NCBI GenBank assembly: GCA_945882415.1
Contig: CAMCWC010000003.1
Location: 62,001-126,000, forward strand
Length of the DNA: 64,000 nt
Source of the DNA: Chthonomonas calidirosea
Lineage (GTDB): Bacteria; Armatimonadota; Fimbriimonadia; Fimbriimonadales; Fimbriimonadaceae
Direction of reading: 5' to 3'
Numbering within the stretch: position 1 is the first letter of the stretch; every line of letters starts with the position of its first letter. This document shows positions 7,316 through 16,079 of the stretch, piece by piece. The position numbers and the translations under genes are program-made. The notes under the pieces are model-generated. The model searched no databases. It had not been told where the DNA came from and worked only from the letters and a program-made list of their open reading frames with translations.

Positions 7316-8845
7316 ATGATTTCGCAGGCGCATTCCGCCACGCTGATTGGGATCGAGGCTCTGCCGATCGTCATCGAGACCGACCTCGGCGGGCATATTC
7401 AGGGCGATGGCGAGCGGTATTTCGTGCTCGTCGGGCTTCCCGATGCGGCGGTGAAGGAATCGAAAGAGCGCGTTCGCACCGCGATGCGCAACTCCGGCTT
7501 GAGCTTTCCGAACCGGAAGATCATGTGCAACCTGGCCCCTGGCGATATTCGGAAAGAGGGGCCGTGGCTGGACTTGCCGATGGCGGTGTCTCTTTGCGCG
7601 GTGCAGCATGATGTTCCGCAATCTGAGCTTGACGGCACATTGATTCTTGGCGAACTTGGCTTGGATGGCACGCTTCGTCCGATTGACGGGGCAGTGAGCG
7701 TTGCCCTGATGGCGATGGAGAAGGGTTTTCGCCGAATGATCGTGCCGGAGCCAAACGCGGCGGAGGCAGCGGTTGCGACGGGGATTGAGGTTTACGGCGT
7801 TCGGACGCTACTGGAAGCCGTTGAACTGCTGAACGGCAGCAACCTCTTTACGCCGAAGAGGTTTGAGCACGAACAAGGACCGGGGCTGGTGTCGTACGAC
7901 GTCGACTACGCTGATGTGAAGGGACAGAAGCATGCGGTCCGCGCGCTAGAGATTTCGGCGGCAGGGGGGCACAACGTGCTCATGACAGGCCCGCCGGGAT
8001 CGGGAAAGACGATGCTGGCGCGGAGACTGCCGACGATCCTGCCGCCGCTAGCCCTTTCTGAAAGCATCGAAGTAACTCGGATTCACAGTGCAGCGGGGGA
8101 GAAGGGTGGGCGGCCCGGATTGATTTGGGAGCGTCCGTTCCGGTCGCCGCACCATAGTGCGTCCCACGCTGCAATTGTCGGCGGCGGCAAGAATCCGAAG
8201 CCCGGTGAAATCAGCACCGCGCACCACGGCGTTTTGTTCATGGACGAAATGCCGGAGTTCGAGCGGCCGGTGCTAGAAGCCTTGCGCCAGCCGCTGGAGG
8301 ACGGTGTCATTACCGTTGCGTGGGTCTCGAACACCATCACCTTCCCGGCCGAGTGCATTCTCATCGGCGCGATGAACCCTTGCCCGTGCGGGTTTAAGGG
8401 CTATCCCGAGCAGAAGTGCGTGAGCAATCCGTCGTCGTGCAACAAGTACGCGGGCAAGATCAGCGGACCGCTGATGGACCGGATTGACTTGCACATCGAG
8501 GTTCCGCGCTTGAAGCCAGATGAGCTGCTGGATTCCTCGGATGGGGAGCGGTCCGACGTGATTCGCGACCGCGTCATCGCGGCGCGGGCGTTGCAGCATG
8601 CGCGCTTGGGCGGGCACCGGACCAATGCCAAGATGTCGCCGCGGGAGATCAAGGAGACGGTTGAGCTAGACGAAGACAGCCGCGACTTCATGCGCGTGAT
8701 CTCGGCGCGTTTGGGGCTGTCGGGGCGGGTGTTTGACCGGATTTTGAAGGTGGCGCGGACGATTGCGGACCTTCGTGGCGATGAGAAGATCGGGAAGAGC
8801 CACTTGGCGGAGGCGGTTCAGTACCGCGAGCGTAGCGAGGCTTAG
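7316..8845 (+). CDS. comM: YifB/ComM-family AAA+ ATPase (Mg chelatase-like)
   Basis: 509 residues, typical length. The N-terminal ChlI-like domain (GLPDAAVKESKERVRTA; GPWLDLPMA) is followed by the AAA+ core with Walker A GPPGSGKT at 225-232, Walker B GVLFMDEMPEF at 305-315 and the sensor GAMNPCPCGFKG, then the Mg-chelatase C-terminal helices (ISGPLMDRIDLHIEV). In studied bacteria ComM is a hexameric helicase that promotes branch migration during natural transformation. Its 3' end overlaps the convergent Fic gene by 4 nt. Confidence 0.95.
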   Translation: MISQAHSATLIGIEALPIVIETDLGGHIQGDGERYFVLVGLPDAAVKESKERVRTAMRNSGLSFPNRKIMCNLAPGDIRKEGPWLDLPMAVSLCAVQHDVPQSELDGTLILGELGLDGTLRPIDGAVSVALMAMEKGFRRMIVPEPNAAEAAVATGIEVYGVRTLLEAVELLNGSNLFTPKRFEHEQGPGLVSYDVDYADVKGQKHAVRALEISAAGGHNVLMTGPPGSGKTMLARRLPTILPPLALSESIEVTRIHSAAGEKGGRPGLIWERPFRSPHHSASHAAIVGGGKNPKPGEISTAHHGVLFMDEMPEFERPVLEALRQPLEDGVITVAWVSNTITFPAECILIGAMNPCPCGFKGYPEQKCVSNPSSCNKYAGKISGPLMDRIDLHIEVPRLKPDELLDSSDGERSDVIRDRVIAARALQHARLGGHRTNAKMSPREIKETVELDEDSRDFMRVISARLGLSGRVFDRILKVARTIADLRGDEKIGKSHLAEAVQYRERSEA

Positions 8846-9426
8846 GCCACCACGAACGAGATGAGCGGCTGGAAATCGAGGGCATCTGCGTGCCGAAGAG
8901 CCTGAATGTAACTCTTTCGAATTTCGTCTGAGGCCATCCGACCGTTTGCGCCCCAAGATAGCTGTTCCTCAGAGATTTGTTCCAGAACGAGGTCTGCCGC
9001 AAAGCGCGCCCAGCGACCGTTGCCATTTGGGAATGGGTGAATCACGACGAGACGGTGATGAAGTCGGGCTGCGATTTCGATCGGTTCGAATGTGTTGAAC
9101 TCGATCCAGGTTTTGGCGTCCTCGCAGGCATTGAAGAGGTCGGATGAGATCTTCCAAACGGGCACGCCGATGTTCTTCTCGGTCTTCCGAAACTTTCCGG
9201 CCCAGGTCCAGACCCTGCGAAACATCCGGTCGTGAAGTTCACAAAGCGTGGCGGGAGTCAATAGCGATTTTCTGACCGCCCGGCTCTTTCGGGCCCAAAG
9301 CATCGCCTCCCGAATGTTCGCTTGTTCGAACTCGTCAAGCTCCGCCCGAGTTGCAAGGCTTGGGATTAAGCCTTGCAACTCGTCGTGATCAATCTCGGTT
9401 TCGCCGTAGCGAGAGGTCATGAGCAT
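8842..9426 (-). CDS. Mobile mystery protein B (Fic/DOC family)
   Basis: 194 residues. The Fic motif reads HPFPNGNGRWAR (canonical HxFxxGNGR), so the AMP-transfer active site is intact. Upstream lies LYHGEL-like DLQGLIPSLATRAELDEFEQANI, typical of the mobile mystery protein B family. No inhibitory S/TxxxEG helix is obvious in this protein. It is the second gene of a two-gene operon with the Xre-type gene at 9433-9885, separated by 6 nt. By analogy with Fic/DOC modules it may be a toxin that modifies a host target, with the partner as regulator. The biological role of this pair is not established. Confidence 0.85.
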   Translation of the reverse strand: MLMTSRYGETEIDHDELQGLIPSLATRAELDEFEQANIREAMLWARKSRAVRKSLLTPATLCELHDRMFRRVWTWAGKFRKTEKNIGVPVWKISSDLFNACEDAKTWIEFNTFEPIEIAARLHHRLVVIHPFPNGNGRWARFAADLVLEQISEEQLSWGANGRMASDEIRKSYIQALRHADALDFQPLISFVVA

Positions 9427-9432
9427 GCGCAG

Positions 9433-9885
9433 TTACCAGAGGTTCCGGCGCGGGTTGGCGGAGTACTCGGCGGCAAGTTCGCGGACCATTCGGGCTTCGG
9501 TTTCGGGCGAGACGCCCTGGTCTTCTAGTCGCATGGAGTGCGAGATACGGCGGATGTCTTTGGTTGCGAGTTCGGTTGCCCGTTGCTCAATCTGCTCCGA
9601 AAGGGGCCGACGCGGAACGACCAGCACGACAAGATCGCAATCGAGGGCGTTTGCGGCTTCTCGCAACCGGTTCACGGTGATGTGGCCGGAGGCTTCGGCT
9701 TTCTCAAGCTGATTGACCGCCTGCTTGCTCACATTCAGTCGCCCGGCGAGGACCTCTAGGGTGACGCCGAGGGCTTCTCGGATGGCACGGAGCCAACCAT
9801 TGGCAGGCATCGTCGGTACAGATTCGGACGGGAACGCCCGGAACATCGCGTCCAGTTGGCGTCGGCGGATATCGGATACGTTCAT
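9433..9885 (-). CDS. Mobile mystery protein A (Xre-family DNA-binding regulator)
   Basis: 150 residues. A Cro/CI-type helix-turn-helix covers about residues 30-75 (WLRAIREALGVTLEVLAGRLNVSKQAVNQLEKAE), followed by the family-typical ANALDCDLVVLVVPRRPLSEQIEQRA segment. It is always found with mobile mystery protein B, and that is the next gene here. The promoter sits inside an inverted repeat, so autorepression is likely. Confidence 0.85.
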   Translation of the reverse strand: MNVSDIRRRQLDAMFRAFPSESVPTMPANGWLRAIREALGVTLEVLAGRLNVSKQAVNQLEKAEASGHITVNRLREAANALDCDLVVLVVPRRPLSEQIEQRATELATKDIRRISHSMRLEDQGVSPETEARMVRELAAEYSANPRRNLW

Positions 9886-9894
9886 AGTTCAATC

Positions 9895-9925
9895 ATTATG
9901 TTGACTTTCTGTTCAAAAAGTCAAC
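9895..9925 (-). promoter_or_regulatory. Promoter and operator of the mobile mystery A/B operon
   Basis: On the minus strand, -35 TTGACT (9919-9924) and -10 CATAAT (9895-9900) are 18 nt apart, with the ATG 9 nt beyond the -10. A perfect 9-bp inverted repeat (GTTGACTTT at 9900-9908 and AAAGTCAAC at 9917-9925) spans the -35 and spacer and touches the -10, so a bound regulator would block RNA polymerase. Confidence 0.6.
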
Positions 9926-9964
9926 TCAAAATTGGACAAAAGAAATTAAAAATCAAACTCTAAC

Positions 9965-10001
9965 TTGACAATAATTGCAGACTGTCAAACAAAAAGTTGA
10001 C
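9965..10001 (+). repeat. Further TTGAC/GTCAA half-sites upstream of the A/B operon
   Basis: TTGACA (9965-9970), TGTCAA (9983-9988) and GTTGAC (9996-10001) repeat the half-site found in the operator at 9900-9925, in alternating orientation. They lie on the far side of the AT-rich spacer. They may be auxiliary regulator sites or the -35 region of the gene at 10093. Confidence 0.4.
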
Positions 10002-10092
10002 GAAGCGATTGGGCTGAATCCCTTGAATCGGAAAGATCAAGACAATAAATTTGAGTTATTGCCATTACCAAACGAAAGACGTACAGTTCGGT

Positions 10093-10725
10093 ATGCGAAA
10101 GGCATGTTTGCTCGCTGTCGCGGCTGGTCTAGCCCAAGTCTCGTTTGCGCAGGTTAACATTACGCAGACGTTTCCGATTGATGCGCCGATATTGGAGAAC
10201 CTGACGGCGACGCGGCAGTCGTTTTCTGGCGCGGATTTGTTCGTCAATGGCTTCAACCCCGCGCTTGGGACTTTGAAGGCGATCACCGTGACCGCTTACG
10301 GGAACATGGTGGTTTATACGCCGGTTGAGAACACGTCTCCTGCGCTGATTTCGGGCGATCTGACGGTTCGATCAAAAGTGATCGCGGCGATCTCGGTGCC
10401 CGACGGGATGGGGGGAAGCGTACAGCTTAACGCGGTGAGGTTGGAAGGTTCGGATACGCGCGTTATCGCCTCGCCGCCTTTCTCGGATCAGATCTTTGGT
10501 AATCGACGGGAGCTTTATGGCACAGTTCGCATTACGAACACGCCCGGCAATGCGGCATTTTTTCGCCACTTCACGAGCCCTGGACAGGTGGTTCTTTCGG
10601 TGCTTCAGACAAACGATCACGAACTGCCAGCGGGAACTCGGGTTAGCCGAGACATTCCGCCCGTGTTTGGGCTTTACGGGCGGTTTCGCGGCACGATCCG
10701 AGTGACCTACACCTACATTCCATAA
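10093..10725 (+). CDS. Secreted protein resembling choice-of-anchor E proteins
   Basis: About 210 residues from the ATG at 10093, chosen because it gives a clean signal peptide (MRKACLLAVAAGLAQVSFAQ, cleaved after FAQ). The stretch FNPALGTLKAITVTAYGNM followed by VENTSPA matches the pattern of choice-of-anchor E domains (predicted beta-sandwich surface proteins). No PEP-CTERM or LPXTG-like sorting tail is present at the C-terminus (RVTYTYIP). It is convergent with the pseudopilin gene, 7 nt away. Confidence 0.65.
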   Translation: MRKACLLAVAAGLAQVSFAQVNITQTFPIDAPILENLTATRQSFSGADLFVNGFNPALGTLKAITVTAYGNMVVYTPVENTSPALISGDLTVRSKVIAAISVPDGMGGSVQLNAVRLEGSDTRVIASPPFSDQIFGNRRELYGTVRITNTPGNAAFFRHFTSPGQVVLSVLQTNDHELPAGTRVSRDIPPVFGLYGRFRGTIRVTYTYIP

Positions 10726-10732
10726 GTACGAC

Positions 10733-11455
10733 TTACGGCCGGTTGTTTTCGTTTCTGGGATCGAAATTCCCGGCGTAGACGCCGGCGGGAATGTTGCGCC
10801 ACCAGACTTGGTTCCACCGGCCGAACTTGGCGTGGCCATCGACATAGGTGTAATTCGCCCCTCCGGTGAAGGCGCGAATTTTGAGCGCTTTGGTTTCTTG
10901 CTTTGCGGAATCCCAGGTCATGTTCTGCATGAAGGCGTCGGGAATCTCGGGTGGATCTCCCCAGAAGAAGGGGGCGAAGTGATCGCGCACGACGTTATCA
11001 GGCGAAGGGGCAAGATAGATGGTCGATGCTGGACCGGCGATGCTCGTGATGGTGGCGTACTTTCCGCCGAACTGAGCGCCGCTCATGTAGGCATTCAGGA
11101 AGTAGCTGGTCATTCGGTAGGTGAGAAACGTCGGATCGGTCGCCAAAAGGCTGGCAGGTGGCCAATTCGAGGAGTTGTCGGCGGGGGACCGGTAAATGGC
11201 GCGGTTCTTGATGTACGGCTGAACGTGGTTGGTCCAGGTGTTTTCTGGCGCGGGGAAGTTGGTCAGCGGGAAGTAGTCGTCAAAGTCGTTGGCGTACATC
11301 ATGATCGCCACGCCGAGCTGGCGGCAGTTCGAGAGGTCCGTGGTCTTCTTTGCCGCCTCTTTGGCTTGGGCAAAAACGGGGAACAGAATCGCCGCAAGGA
11401 TGGCGATGATGGCAATGACCACCAGGAGCTCGATCAAGGTGAACGCGCGACGCAT
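10733..11455 (-). CDS. Type IV pilin-like protein (pseudopilin, H-X9-DG class)
   Basis: 240 residues. A class III prepilin signal is present: MRRA then [18 protein letters not shown], with cleavage expected between A4 and F5 and the E at mature position 5. The rest is a GspG/H-like globular domain with the C-terminal [11 protein letters not shown] motif of the H-X9-DG family (formerly DUF1559). Such proteins are greatly expanded in Armatimonadota and Planctomycetota. No pilus assembly genes are nearby. Confidence 0.9.
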   Translation of the reverse strand: MRRAFTLIELLVVIAIIAILAAILFPVFAQAKEAAKKTTDLSNCRQLGVAIMMYANDFDDYFPLTNFPAPENTWTNHVQPYIKNRAIYRSPADNSSNWPPASLLATDPTFLTYRMTSYFLNAYMSGAQFGGKYATITSIAGPASTIYLAPSPDNVVRDHFAPFFWGDPPEIPDAFMQNMTWDSAKQETKALKIRAFTGGANYTYVDGHAKFGRWNQVWWRNIPAGVYAGNFDPRNENNRP

Positions 11456-11461
11456 CCTGTG

Positions 11462-11467
11462 AGATTA
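11462..11467 (-). promoter_or_regulatory. Possible -10 element of the pseudopilin gene
   Basis: TAATCT on the minus strand ends 6 nt before ATG 11455. The spacer CACAGG also has weak Shine-Dalgarno character, so the leaderless reading is less certain here. Confidence 0.35.
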
Positions 11468-11498
11468 CCGGGGTAGCCGGACAATTTAAGTTCAAAGG

Positions 11499-11640
11499 TT
11501 GCGCCATTGGGGACGGATTGGGGTATCTTTTCGATTCGCGTCTCTGGACCTCGGTCCAAAAAGTGAGGCGTGAGCAAAAACTAGGCCACGAAGCACGTCT
11601 CGGCTAGGACGGGATACGGGTTCGGTAACGGCGGAAAAGT
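11499..11640 (+). promoter_or_regulatory. Promoter and leader of the rpsN ribosomal-protein operon
   Basis: A candidate promoter is TTGCGC (11499-11504) with TATCTT (11524-11529), at a long 19-nt spacing. The leader of about 105 nt has a small hairpin TGGAC-CTCG-GTCCA (11545-11558) and ends just before the rpsN ATG. It could carry ribosomal-protein feedback control, but no known motif was recognised. Confidence 0.35.
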
Positions 11641-11934
11641 ATGGCAAAGCAGTGTCTAATTGAAAAGCATCGCGCGGCGAAAAAGAAGTGGGAGCTTCTT
11701 AATGCCGAACAAGCGCGAATTGATGAACTCCCGAAGGATAAGCGAGCTGAGGCTCAGGCTGAATTTGATGCGAAGCGCATCAAGGCCCGAATGTTCAAGA
11801 CGCGTCAGTACAACCGATGCGCTCTTACGGGTCGCGCAAGCGGCGTCATTCGATACTTCGGCGTTTGCCGACAGGCGTTCCGCGAGAAAGCGCACAAGGG
11901 CGAGTTGCCCGGCGTGAAAAAGGCGAGCTGGTAA
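11641..11934 (+). CDS. rpsN: 30S ribosomal protein S14 (zinc-independent type)
   Basis: 97 residues. It ends in the invariant GVKKASW with the preceding [19 protein letters not shown]. In the usual CxxC...CxxC site only single cysteines remain (RCALTGR, GVCRQAF), so this is the longer zinc-free form. It opens the ribosomal block. The genes that normally precede it (rplN, rplX, rplE) are not in the window. Confidence 0.96.
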   Translation: MAKQCLIEKHRAAKKKWELLNAEQARIDELPKDKRAEAQAEFDAKRIKARMFKTRQYNRCALTGRASGVIRYFGVCRQAFREKAHKGELPGVKKASW

Positions 11935-11955
11935 AGCTCAGAAGGTCAAAAGAAT

Positions 11956-12351
11956 ATGCATAGCGATCCCATCGCGGACCTTCTTACGCGAATCCGAAAC
12001 GGTGCTACGGCCCACAAGGACAGCGTCGATATTCCGCACAGCAAAATCAAAGTCGAAATCGTGAAGATTCTCGAAGCCGAAGGCTTCATCACGGGTCACG
12101 AGATCACGACTGAATCGAAGTTCCCAACCATCAAGGTTCACCTGCGCTACGACAGCAAGCGCAAGCCACTCCTTACTCACCTGAAGCGAATCAGCAAGCC
12201 AGGTCTGCGTGTTTACAAGCAGATCGGCGAACTCAAGCCGCTTCGAAATGGTTTGACCACCCGAATTATCAGCACGAGTGCTGGACTCATGACCGACCGA
12301 GAGGCTCGTCGACGCAATATGGGCGGCGAAGTCATTTGCGAGGTGCACTAA
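11956..12351 (+). CDS. rpsH: 30S ribosomal protein S8
   Basis: 131 residues, normal length. It begins HSDPIADLLTRIRNG and ends RRRNMGGEVICEVH, with STSAGLMTDREARR before that, all characteristic of S8. S8 binds helix 21 of 16S rRNA and in E. coli represses the spc operon. It lies 21 nt after rpsN and 1 nt before rplF. Confidence 0.97.
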   Translation: MHSDPIADLLTRIRNGATAHKDSVDIPHSKIKVEIVKILEAEGFITGHEITTESKFPTIKVHLRYDSKRKPLLTHLKRISKPGLRVYKQIGELKPLRNGLTTRIISTSAGLMTDREARRRNMGGEVICEVH

Positions 12352-12352
12352 G

Positions 12353-12919
12353 ATGTCACGAATTGGAATTAGACCGATTACCGTTCCGGCGAAAGTCGAG
12401 ATTACGGTTGACGAAGCAACCAACGTGGTTACGGTTTCCGGCCCTAAGGGTGCTTTGGTTCAGCCGATTTCCCGATTGCTGACCGTTTCGCAGGAAGGCG
12501 CTGAACTTAAGGTTGAGCGACCAAACAACCTCCGCGAAGCACGAAGCCAGCACGGCCTTGCCCGAACGCTGATTGCGAACATGGTGGAGGGCGTGACCAA
12601 CGGACATGCCAAGACCCTGGACGTTATCGGTGTTGGTTACCGAGCTGCAGCAGCAGGCAAGAACCTGACGCTGAACATGGGTTACTCCCACCCGGTAGTC
12701 ATCGAGGCTCCGGACGGCATCAATTTTGAAGTCAAAGCTGACGATAAGACGCGACAAACGCAGATCATCGTGAGTGGCATCGACAAGGCGCTCGTAGGCC
12801 AGGTGGCCGCCGACATCCGAAAGGTCCGTAAGCCTGAACCATACAAAGGTAAGGGAATTCGGTACCGCGGAGAAGTGGTCAAGATTAAAGCCGGTAAGCG
12901 CGCCGCGGCTAAGAAGTAA
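12353..12919 (+). CDS. rplF: 50S ribosomal protein L6
   Basis: 188 residues. It opens [16 protein letters not shown] and carries the L6 signature near the C-terminus ([17 protein letters not shown]), with two tandem alpha/beta repeats between. It contributes to the factor-binding region near L7/L12 and the sarcin-ricin loop. Spacing to rplR is 8 nt. Confidence 0.97.
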   Translation: MSRIGIRPITVPAKVEITVDEATNVVTVSGPKGALVQPISRLLTVSQEGAELKVERPNNLREARSQHGLARTLIANMVEGVTNGHAKTLDVIGVGYRAAAAGKNLTLNMGYSHPVVIEAPDGINFEVKADDKTRQTQIIVSGIDKALVGQVAADIRKVRKPEPYKGKGIRYRGEVVKIKAGKRAAAKK

Positions 12920-12927
12920 GGAAAACA

Positions 12928-13278
12928 ATGGCGAACAAAACCCGACAGGAACTGCGCCTTGCCCGGCATGCCCGAATCCGAAAAAGTATTACCGGCACCG
13001 CCGAGCGACCGCGCTTGAGCGTATTTCGAAGTTTGAAGCACATCAGTGCACAGTTGATCGACGACACCACCGGCAACACTGTCGCAGCGGCATCTTCCAT
13101 CGAGAAGGAAGTCGTAGGTGGCAACGCCGAGGGTGCGAAGCAGGTTGGTCTCAAGCTAGCCGAGCGAGCGAAAGCGAAGGGCATCGATGCCATCGTCTTC
13201 GACCGCGGTGGCTTCCGATACCACGGCCGAGTGGCGGCGCTTGCAGATGGCGCTCGTGAAGGAGGCTTAGACTTTTAA
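12928..13278 (+). CDS. rplR: 50S ribosomal protein L18
   Basis: 116 residues. L18 hallmarks are [20 protein letters not shown], then AAASS and the closing [21 protein letters not shown]. It binds 5S rRNA. CGA is the commonest arginine codon in this gene, as in its neighbours. Confidence 0.97.
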   Translation: MANKTRQELRLARHARIRKSITGTAERPRLSVFRSLKHISAQLIDDTTGNTVAAASSIEKEVVGGNAEGAKQVGLKLAERAKAKGIDAIVFDRGGFRYHGRVAALADGAREGGLDF

Positions 13279-13281
13279 ACC

Positions 13282-13854
13282 ATGCGAATGATGAACCGAA
13301 TGAGCGGCAAACGAGAGAGCCGCTTTACAGAAGGACCGCAACTCGACGTTCGCGTGATTCGAACCAACAAAGTCTTCAAGACCACCAAGGGTGGTAAGAC
13401 GGCTAGCTGGTCCATCCTCGTGGTGGTCGGCGACAACAAGGGCCAGGTTGGCGTTGGGCTTGGAAAAGCTCGCGGCATTCCAGACGCGATTCGAAAGGCA
13501 GAAGAAGCCGCCCGAAAGTCGATGTTCTTGGTTCCGATGATTGGAAGCACGATTCCGCACGAAATCCGAGCCATCAGTGGGACGGCGCAGGTCGTTCTCC
13601 GACCGGCTGCTCCGGGAACCGGCGTTAAGGCCGGCGGCGCGGTGCGCGCTTGCCTTGAAGCTGCGGGCGTCCACGACGTTCTATCGAAGTCGCTGGGTAG
13701 CCGAAACGCGATCAACATGGCGTACGCCACGATCGAAGCGTTCCGAGGACTCCAGTCCCCAGAAGAGATTGCCGCTCGACGAAGCGTGGATGTGCGAAAG
13801 CTCACTCCATGGATTGAGAAGGCACGAAAGGAGGAAGCAGATGCTGCACATTAA
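13282..13854 (+). CDS. rpsE: 30S ribosomal protein S5
   Basis: 190 residues. It contains the S5 N-terminal double-stranded-RNA-binding domain (VVVGDNKGQVGVGLGKA) and the C-terminal S5 domain (RSLGSRNAINMAYAT-like SKSLGSRNAINMAYAT). The N-terminus has a somewhat long basic tail (MRMMNRMSGKRESRF). The rpmD start lies inside its last codons. Confidence 0.97.
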   Translation: MRMMNRMSGKRESRFTEGPQLDVRVIRTNKVFKTTKGGKTASWSILVVVGDNKGQVGVGLGKARGIPDAIRKAEEAARKSMFLVPMIGSTIPHEIRAISGTAQVVLRPAAPGTGVKAGGAVRACLEAAGVHDVLSKSLGSRNAINMAYATIEAFRGLQSPEEIAARRSVDVRKLTPWIEKARKEEADAAH

Positions 13855-14095
13855 GCTATTCCGAAGTCCGATTGGCCAAACGCCGCGCAACCGCGCGACG
13901 TGTGTAGCTCTCGGCCTCGCTCGCCCAGGACGTGAAGTGGTCAAAGAAGACACCCCAAGCATCCGAGGCATGGTTCATGCGATTCGCCACATGGTGATCG
14001 TGACGAATCAGGAAACCGGCGAAATCCTTATCGATGCGCGACTCATTAAGCGACGCGCCCTGACCCGGGACCATAAGCCCCCCGAGACGCACTAA
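13841..14095 (+). CDS. rpmD: 50S ribosomal protein L30 with C-terminal extension
   Basis: 84 residues, against about 60 for most bacterial L30. The first 60 residues match the family (KLFRSPIGQTPRNRATCVALGL; EDTPSIRGMVHAIRHMV). A further 24 residues (TNQETGEILIDARLIKRRAL and a His/Pro tail) are extra. The ATG at 13841 is set by a strong Shine-Dalgarno AAAGGAGG at 13827-13834, and the gene overlaps rpsE by 14 nt. Confidence 0.93.
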   Translation: MLHIKLFRSPIGQTPRNRATCVALGLARPGREVVKEDTPSIRGMVHAIRHMVIVTNQETGEILIDARLIKRRALTRDHKPPETH

Positions 14096-14129
14096 GCCTA
14101 CGTACACTAGGCACTAGGAGATTTAGAAA

Positions 14130-14609
14130 ATGGCATTGCACAAATTTAATCCCGGTAAGGGTGGTACACGACCGAAGCGACGTATCGGTCGAGGTATCGG
14201 CTCGGGCATGGGTAAAACGGCAACCCGAGGTTCGAAAGGACAGCAGGCTCGCCGACAGATCCACCCGAACTTTGAGGGTGGACAAACCCCAATCCAGCGC
14301 CGAGCCCCGGTCAAGAAGGGTTTCCGAAACATCAACGCAAAGGAATTTGCGATTGTTAACCTGGATGACCTTCAGAACCTGTTCGAAGATGGCGCGGAAG
14401 TTACGGTTGCTGAGCTCTACAAGACCGGTATCGTTTCTGCCCACAAGGATGGCGTCAAGGTTCTAGCCTTCGGCACCCTTGAAAAGAAGCTCATCGTTAA
14501 GGCCCAGAAGTTTAGCAAGACCGCCGTCGAGGCGATCGAAGCTAAGGGTGGACAGGCCCTCGTTGTTCCGCTTGAGAAAGTCAAGAAGGGCAAGACGGAG
14601 GCCGAGTGA
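14130..14609 (+). CDS. rplO: 50S ribosomal protein L15
   Basis: 159 residues. The N-terminus is the glycine/arginine-rich extension of L15 (KPNPGKGGTRPKRRIGRGIGSG-like NPGKGGTRPKRRIGRGIG). The C-terminal domain has VLAFGTLEKKLIVKAQKFS and AIEAKGGQ. L15 binds 23S rRNA early in assembly. Its stop overlaps the secY start by GTGA. Confidence 0.97.
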   Translation: MALHKFNPGKGGTRPKRRIGRGIGSGMGKTATRGSKGQQARRQIHPNFEGGQTPIQRRAPVKKGFRNINAKEFAIVNLDDLQNLFEDGAEVTVAELYKTGIVSAHKDGVKVLAFGTLEKKLIVKAQKFSKTAVEAIEAKGGQALVVPLEKVKKGKTEAE

Positions 14610-16006
14610 TTCCTTCCGCATATAGCGGGAACTCGACCAATTCTGGTCGAAAAAGCGACAAGGGGCTTTCACTGCCCCTTGCCGAAACAATCAAGCGCGC
14701 CTGGGAAGATCCTGATCTCCGGCAGCGCTTGAGTTTCGTTTTGTTCATGTTTGCCGTGTATGCCCTAGGCGTACACATTCCGGTACCGGTTCCTGGCTTC
14801 GATTCCGAGAAGGTTGTTGACCTTCTGAAAGGCAGCCCATTCTTCCAGCTTCTCAACGTGTTTGGCGGAGGCGCCCTGCGCCGACTGTCCATCTTCGCGC
14901 TCGGTCTGAACCCCTACATCACCTCCAGCATCATCATGCAGGTCATGCAGCAGGCCATTCCGGAATGGAAGAAGGACATGCAAGAGGGTGGCGAGTATGC
15001 CCGAAAGAAGAACAACCAACGAACGCGAGGCTTGACCATCTTGCTTTGCTTCTTCCAAGGTTGGGGCTTTTTGCAATACATGCGAGTTGTGCCGGCGATT
15101 GCGGCTTTGACTCCGTTTGATAACGCTACGATTCTCATCTTCTGGACGGCAGGTTCGATCTTCCAGCTTTGGATGGGTGAACAGATCTCTGAGCGAGGAA
15201 TCGGCAACGGCGTCTCCCTCATGATCTTCGCGGGCATTATCCTTTCCTTGCCATACCAGGCAGAAACGATCATCCGCGGACTGCAGACCGGAACGGTTGC
15301 TTGGTGGAGCATCATCGTGGTGCTTGCCTTGTTCCTGGCCGCGACCTGGTTCATCGTTTACTTCACCACGGCTCAGCGAAAGATTCCGATTCAGCACATG
15401 CGCCGACAGGTTGGCACGAAAACGATGGGTGGTCAAACCAACTACCTGCCGCTCTCGCTCAACATGGCGGGCGTTATGCCGATCATCTTCGCCGTCTCGC
15501 TGGTCTACATTCCGAGTCAGTTCGCCGGAATGCTTGGTGGCGCGACCACGCCGGCGGGCGCTTGGCTCGAAAATCTAGGTTCGTTTTTGAACCCGGCTAA
15601 CGGACAGGCGATTTCTCAGCAGGTACCGCTACCACGAGGACTTATTGGGTGCTTGTTCTACACAAGCCTCATCATGTTCTTCAACTACTTCTGGACGGCG
15701 ATGCAGTACAACGTCCAGGATATCGCCGACAACCTGAAGCGACACGGCTCGTTTATTCCGGGGGTCCGACCCGGTAAGCAGACCCGTGACTTCTTGGATG
15801 CGGTGATCTCAAAGATCACGCTCGTTGGAGCCGTCTTCATCGCTCTCGTTGCGCTGTTGCAGTACGTCACGCCGGCTTTGGCTCGGATTGATGCCAGCTT
15901 CGTTTCCGTTATCGGTGGCACCTCGTTGCTGATCATGGTTAGCGTTGCGCTGGAAACCATGCGACAGATCGAGTCGAGCGTTTTGATGCGGCAGTACAAC
16001 CAGTAA
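14606..16006 (+). CDS. secY: Protein translocase subunit SecY
   Basis: 466 residues, ten predicted membrane helices. It is the channel of the Sec translocon, which FtsY at 2.1 kb feeds. Landmarks: FGGGALRRLSIFALGLNPYITSSI after TM1 (plug region), GIGNGVSLMIFAG, RKIPIQHMRRQVG, NYLPLSLNMAGVMPIIFA and the cytoplasmic loop FIPGVRPGKQT. The GTG start overlapping rplO adds about 25 polar residues before TM1, and a downstream start is possible. A strong terminator follows at 16023. Confidence 0.97.
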   Translation: MIPSAYSGNSTNSGRKSDKGLSLPLAETIKRAWEDPDLRQRLSFVLFMFAVYALGVHIPVPVPGFDSEKVVDLLKGSPFFQLLNVFGGGALRRLSIFALGLNPYITSSIIMQVMQQAIPEWKKDMQEGGEYARKKNNQRTRGLTILLCFFQGWGFLQYMRVVPAIAALTPFDNATILIFWTAGSIFQLWMGEQISERGIGNGVSLMIFAGIILSLPYQAETIIRGLQTGTVAWWSIIVVLALFLAATWFIVYFTTAQRKIPIQHMRRQVGTKTMGGQTNYLPLSLNMAGVMPIIFAVSLVYIPSQFAGMLGGATTPAGAWLENLGSFLNPANGQAISQQVPLPRGLIGCLFYTSLIMFFNYFWTAMQYNVQDIADNLKRHGSFIPGVRPGKQTRDFLDAVISKITLVGAVFIALVALLQYVTPALARIDASFVSVIGGTSLLIMVSVALETMRQIESSVLMRQYNQ

Positions 16007-16022
16007 AGTTCACGTGTACGGA

Positions 16023-16062
16023 GAAGGGTCGCCGACACCCGTCGGCGACCCTTCATTTCATT
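16023..16062 (+). terminator. Rho-independent terminator after secY
   Basis: A 14-bp perfect stem (GAAGGGTCGCCGAC, 16023-16036, with GTCGGCGACCCTTC, 16041-16054) and a 4-nt loop are followed by the T-rich run ATTTCATTAT. It separates the spc-type operon from adk. Confidence 0.85.
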
Positions 16063-16079
16063 ATCATTTGCCACTAGCC

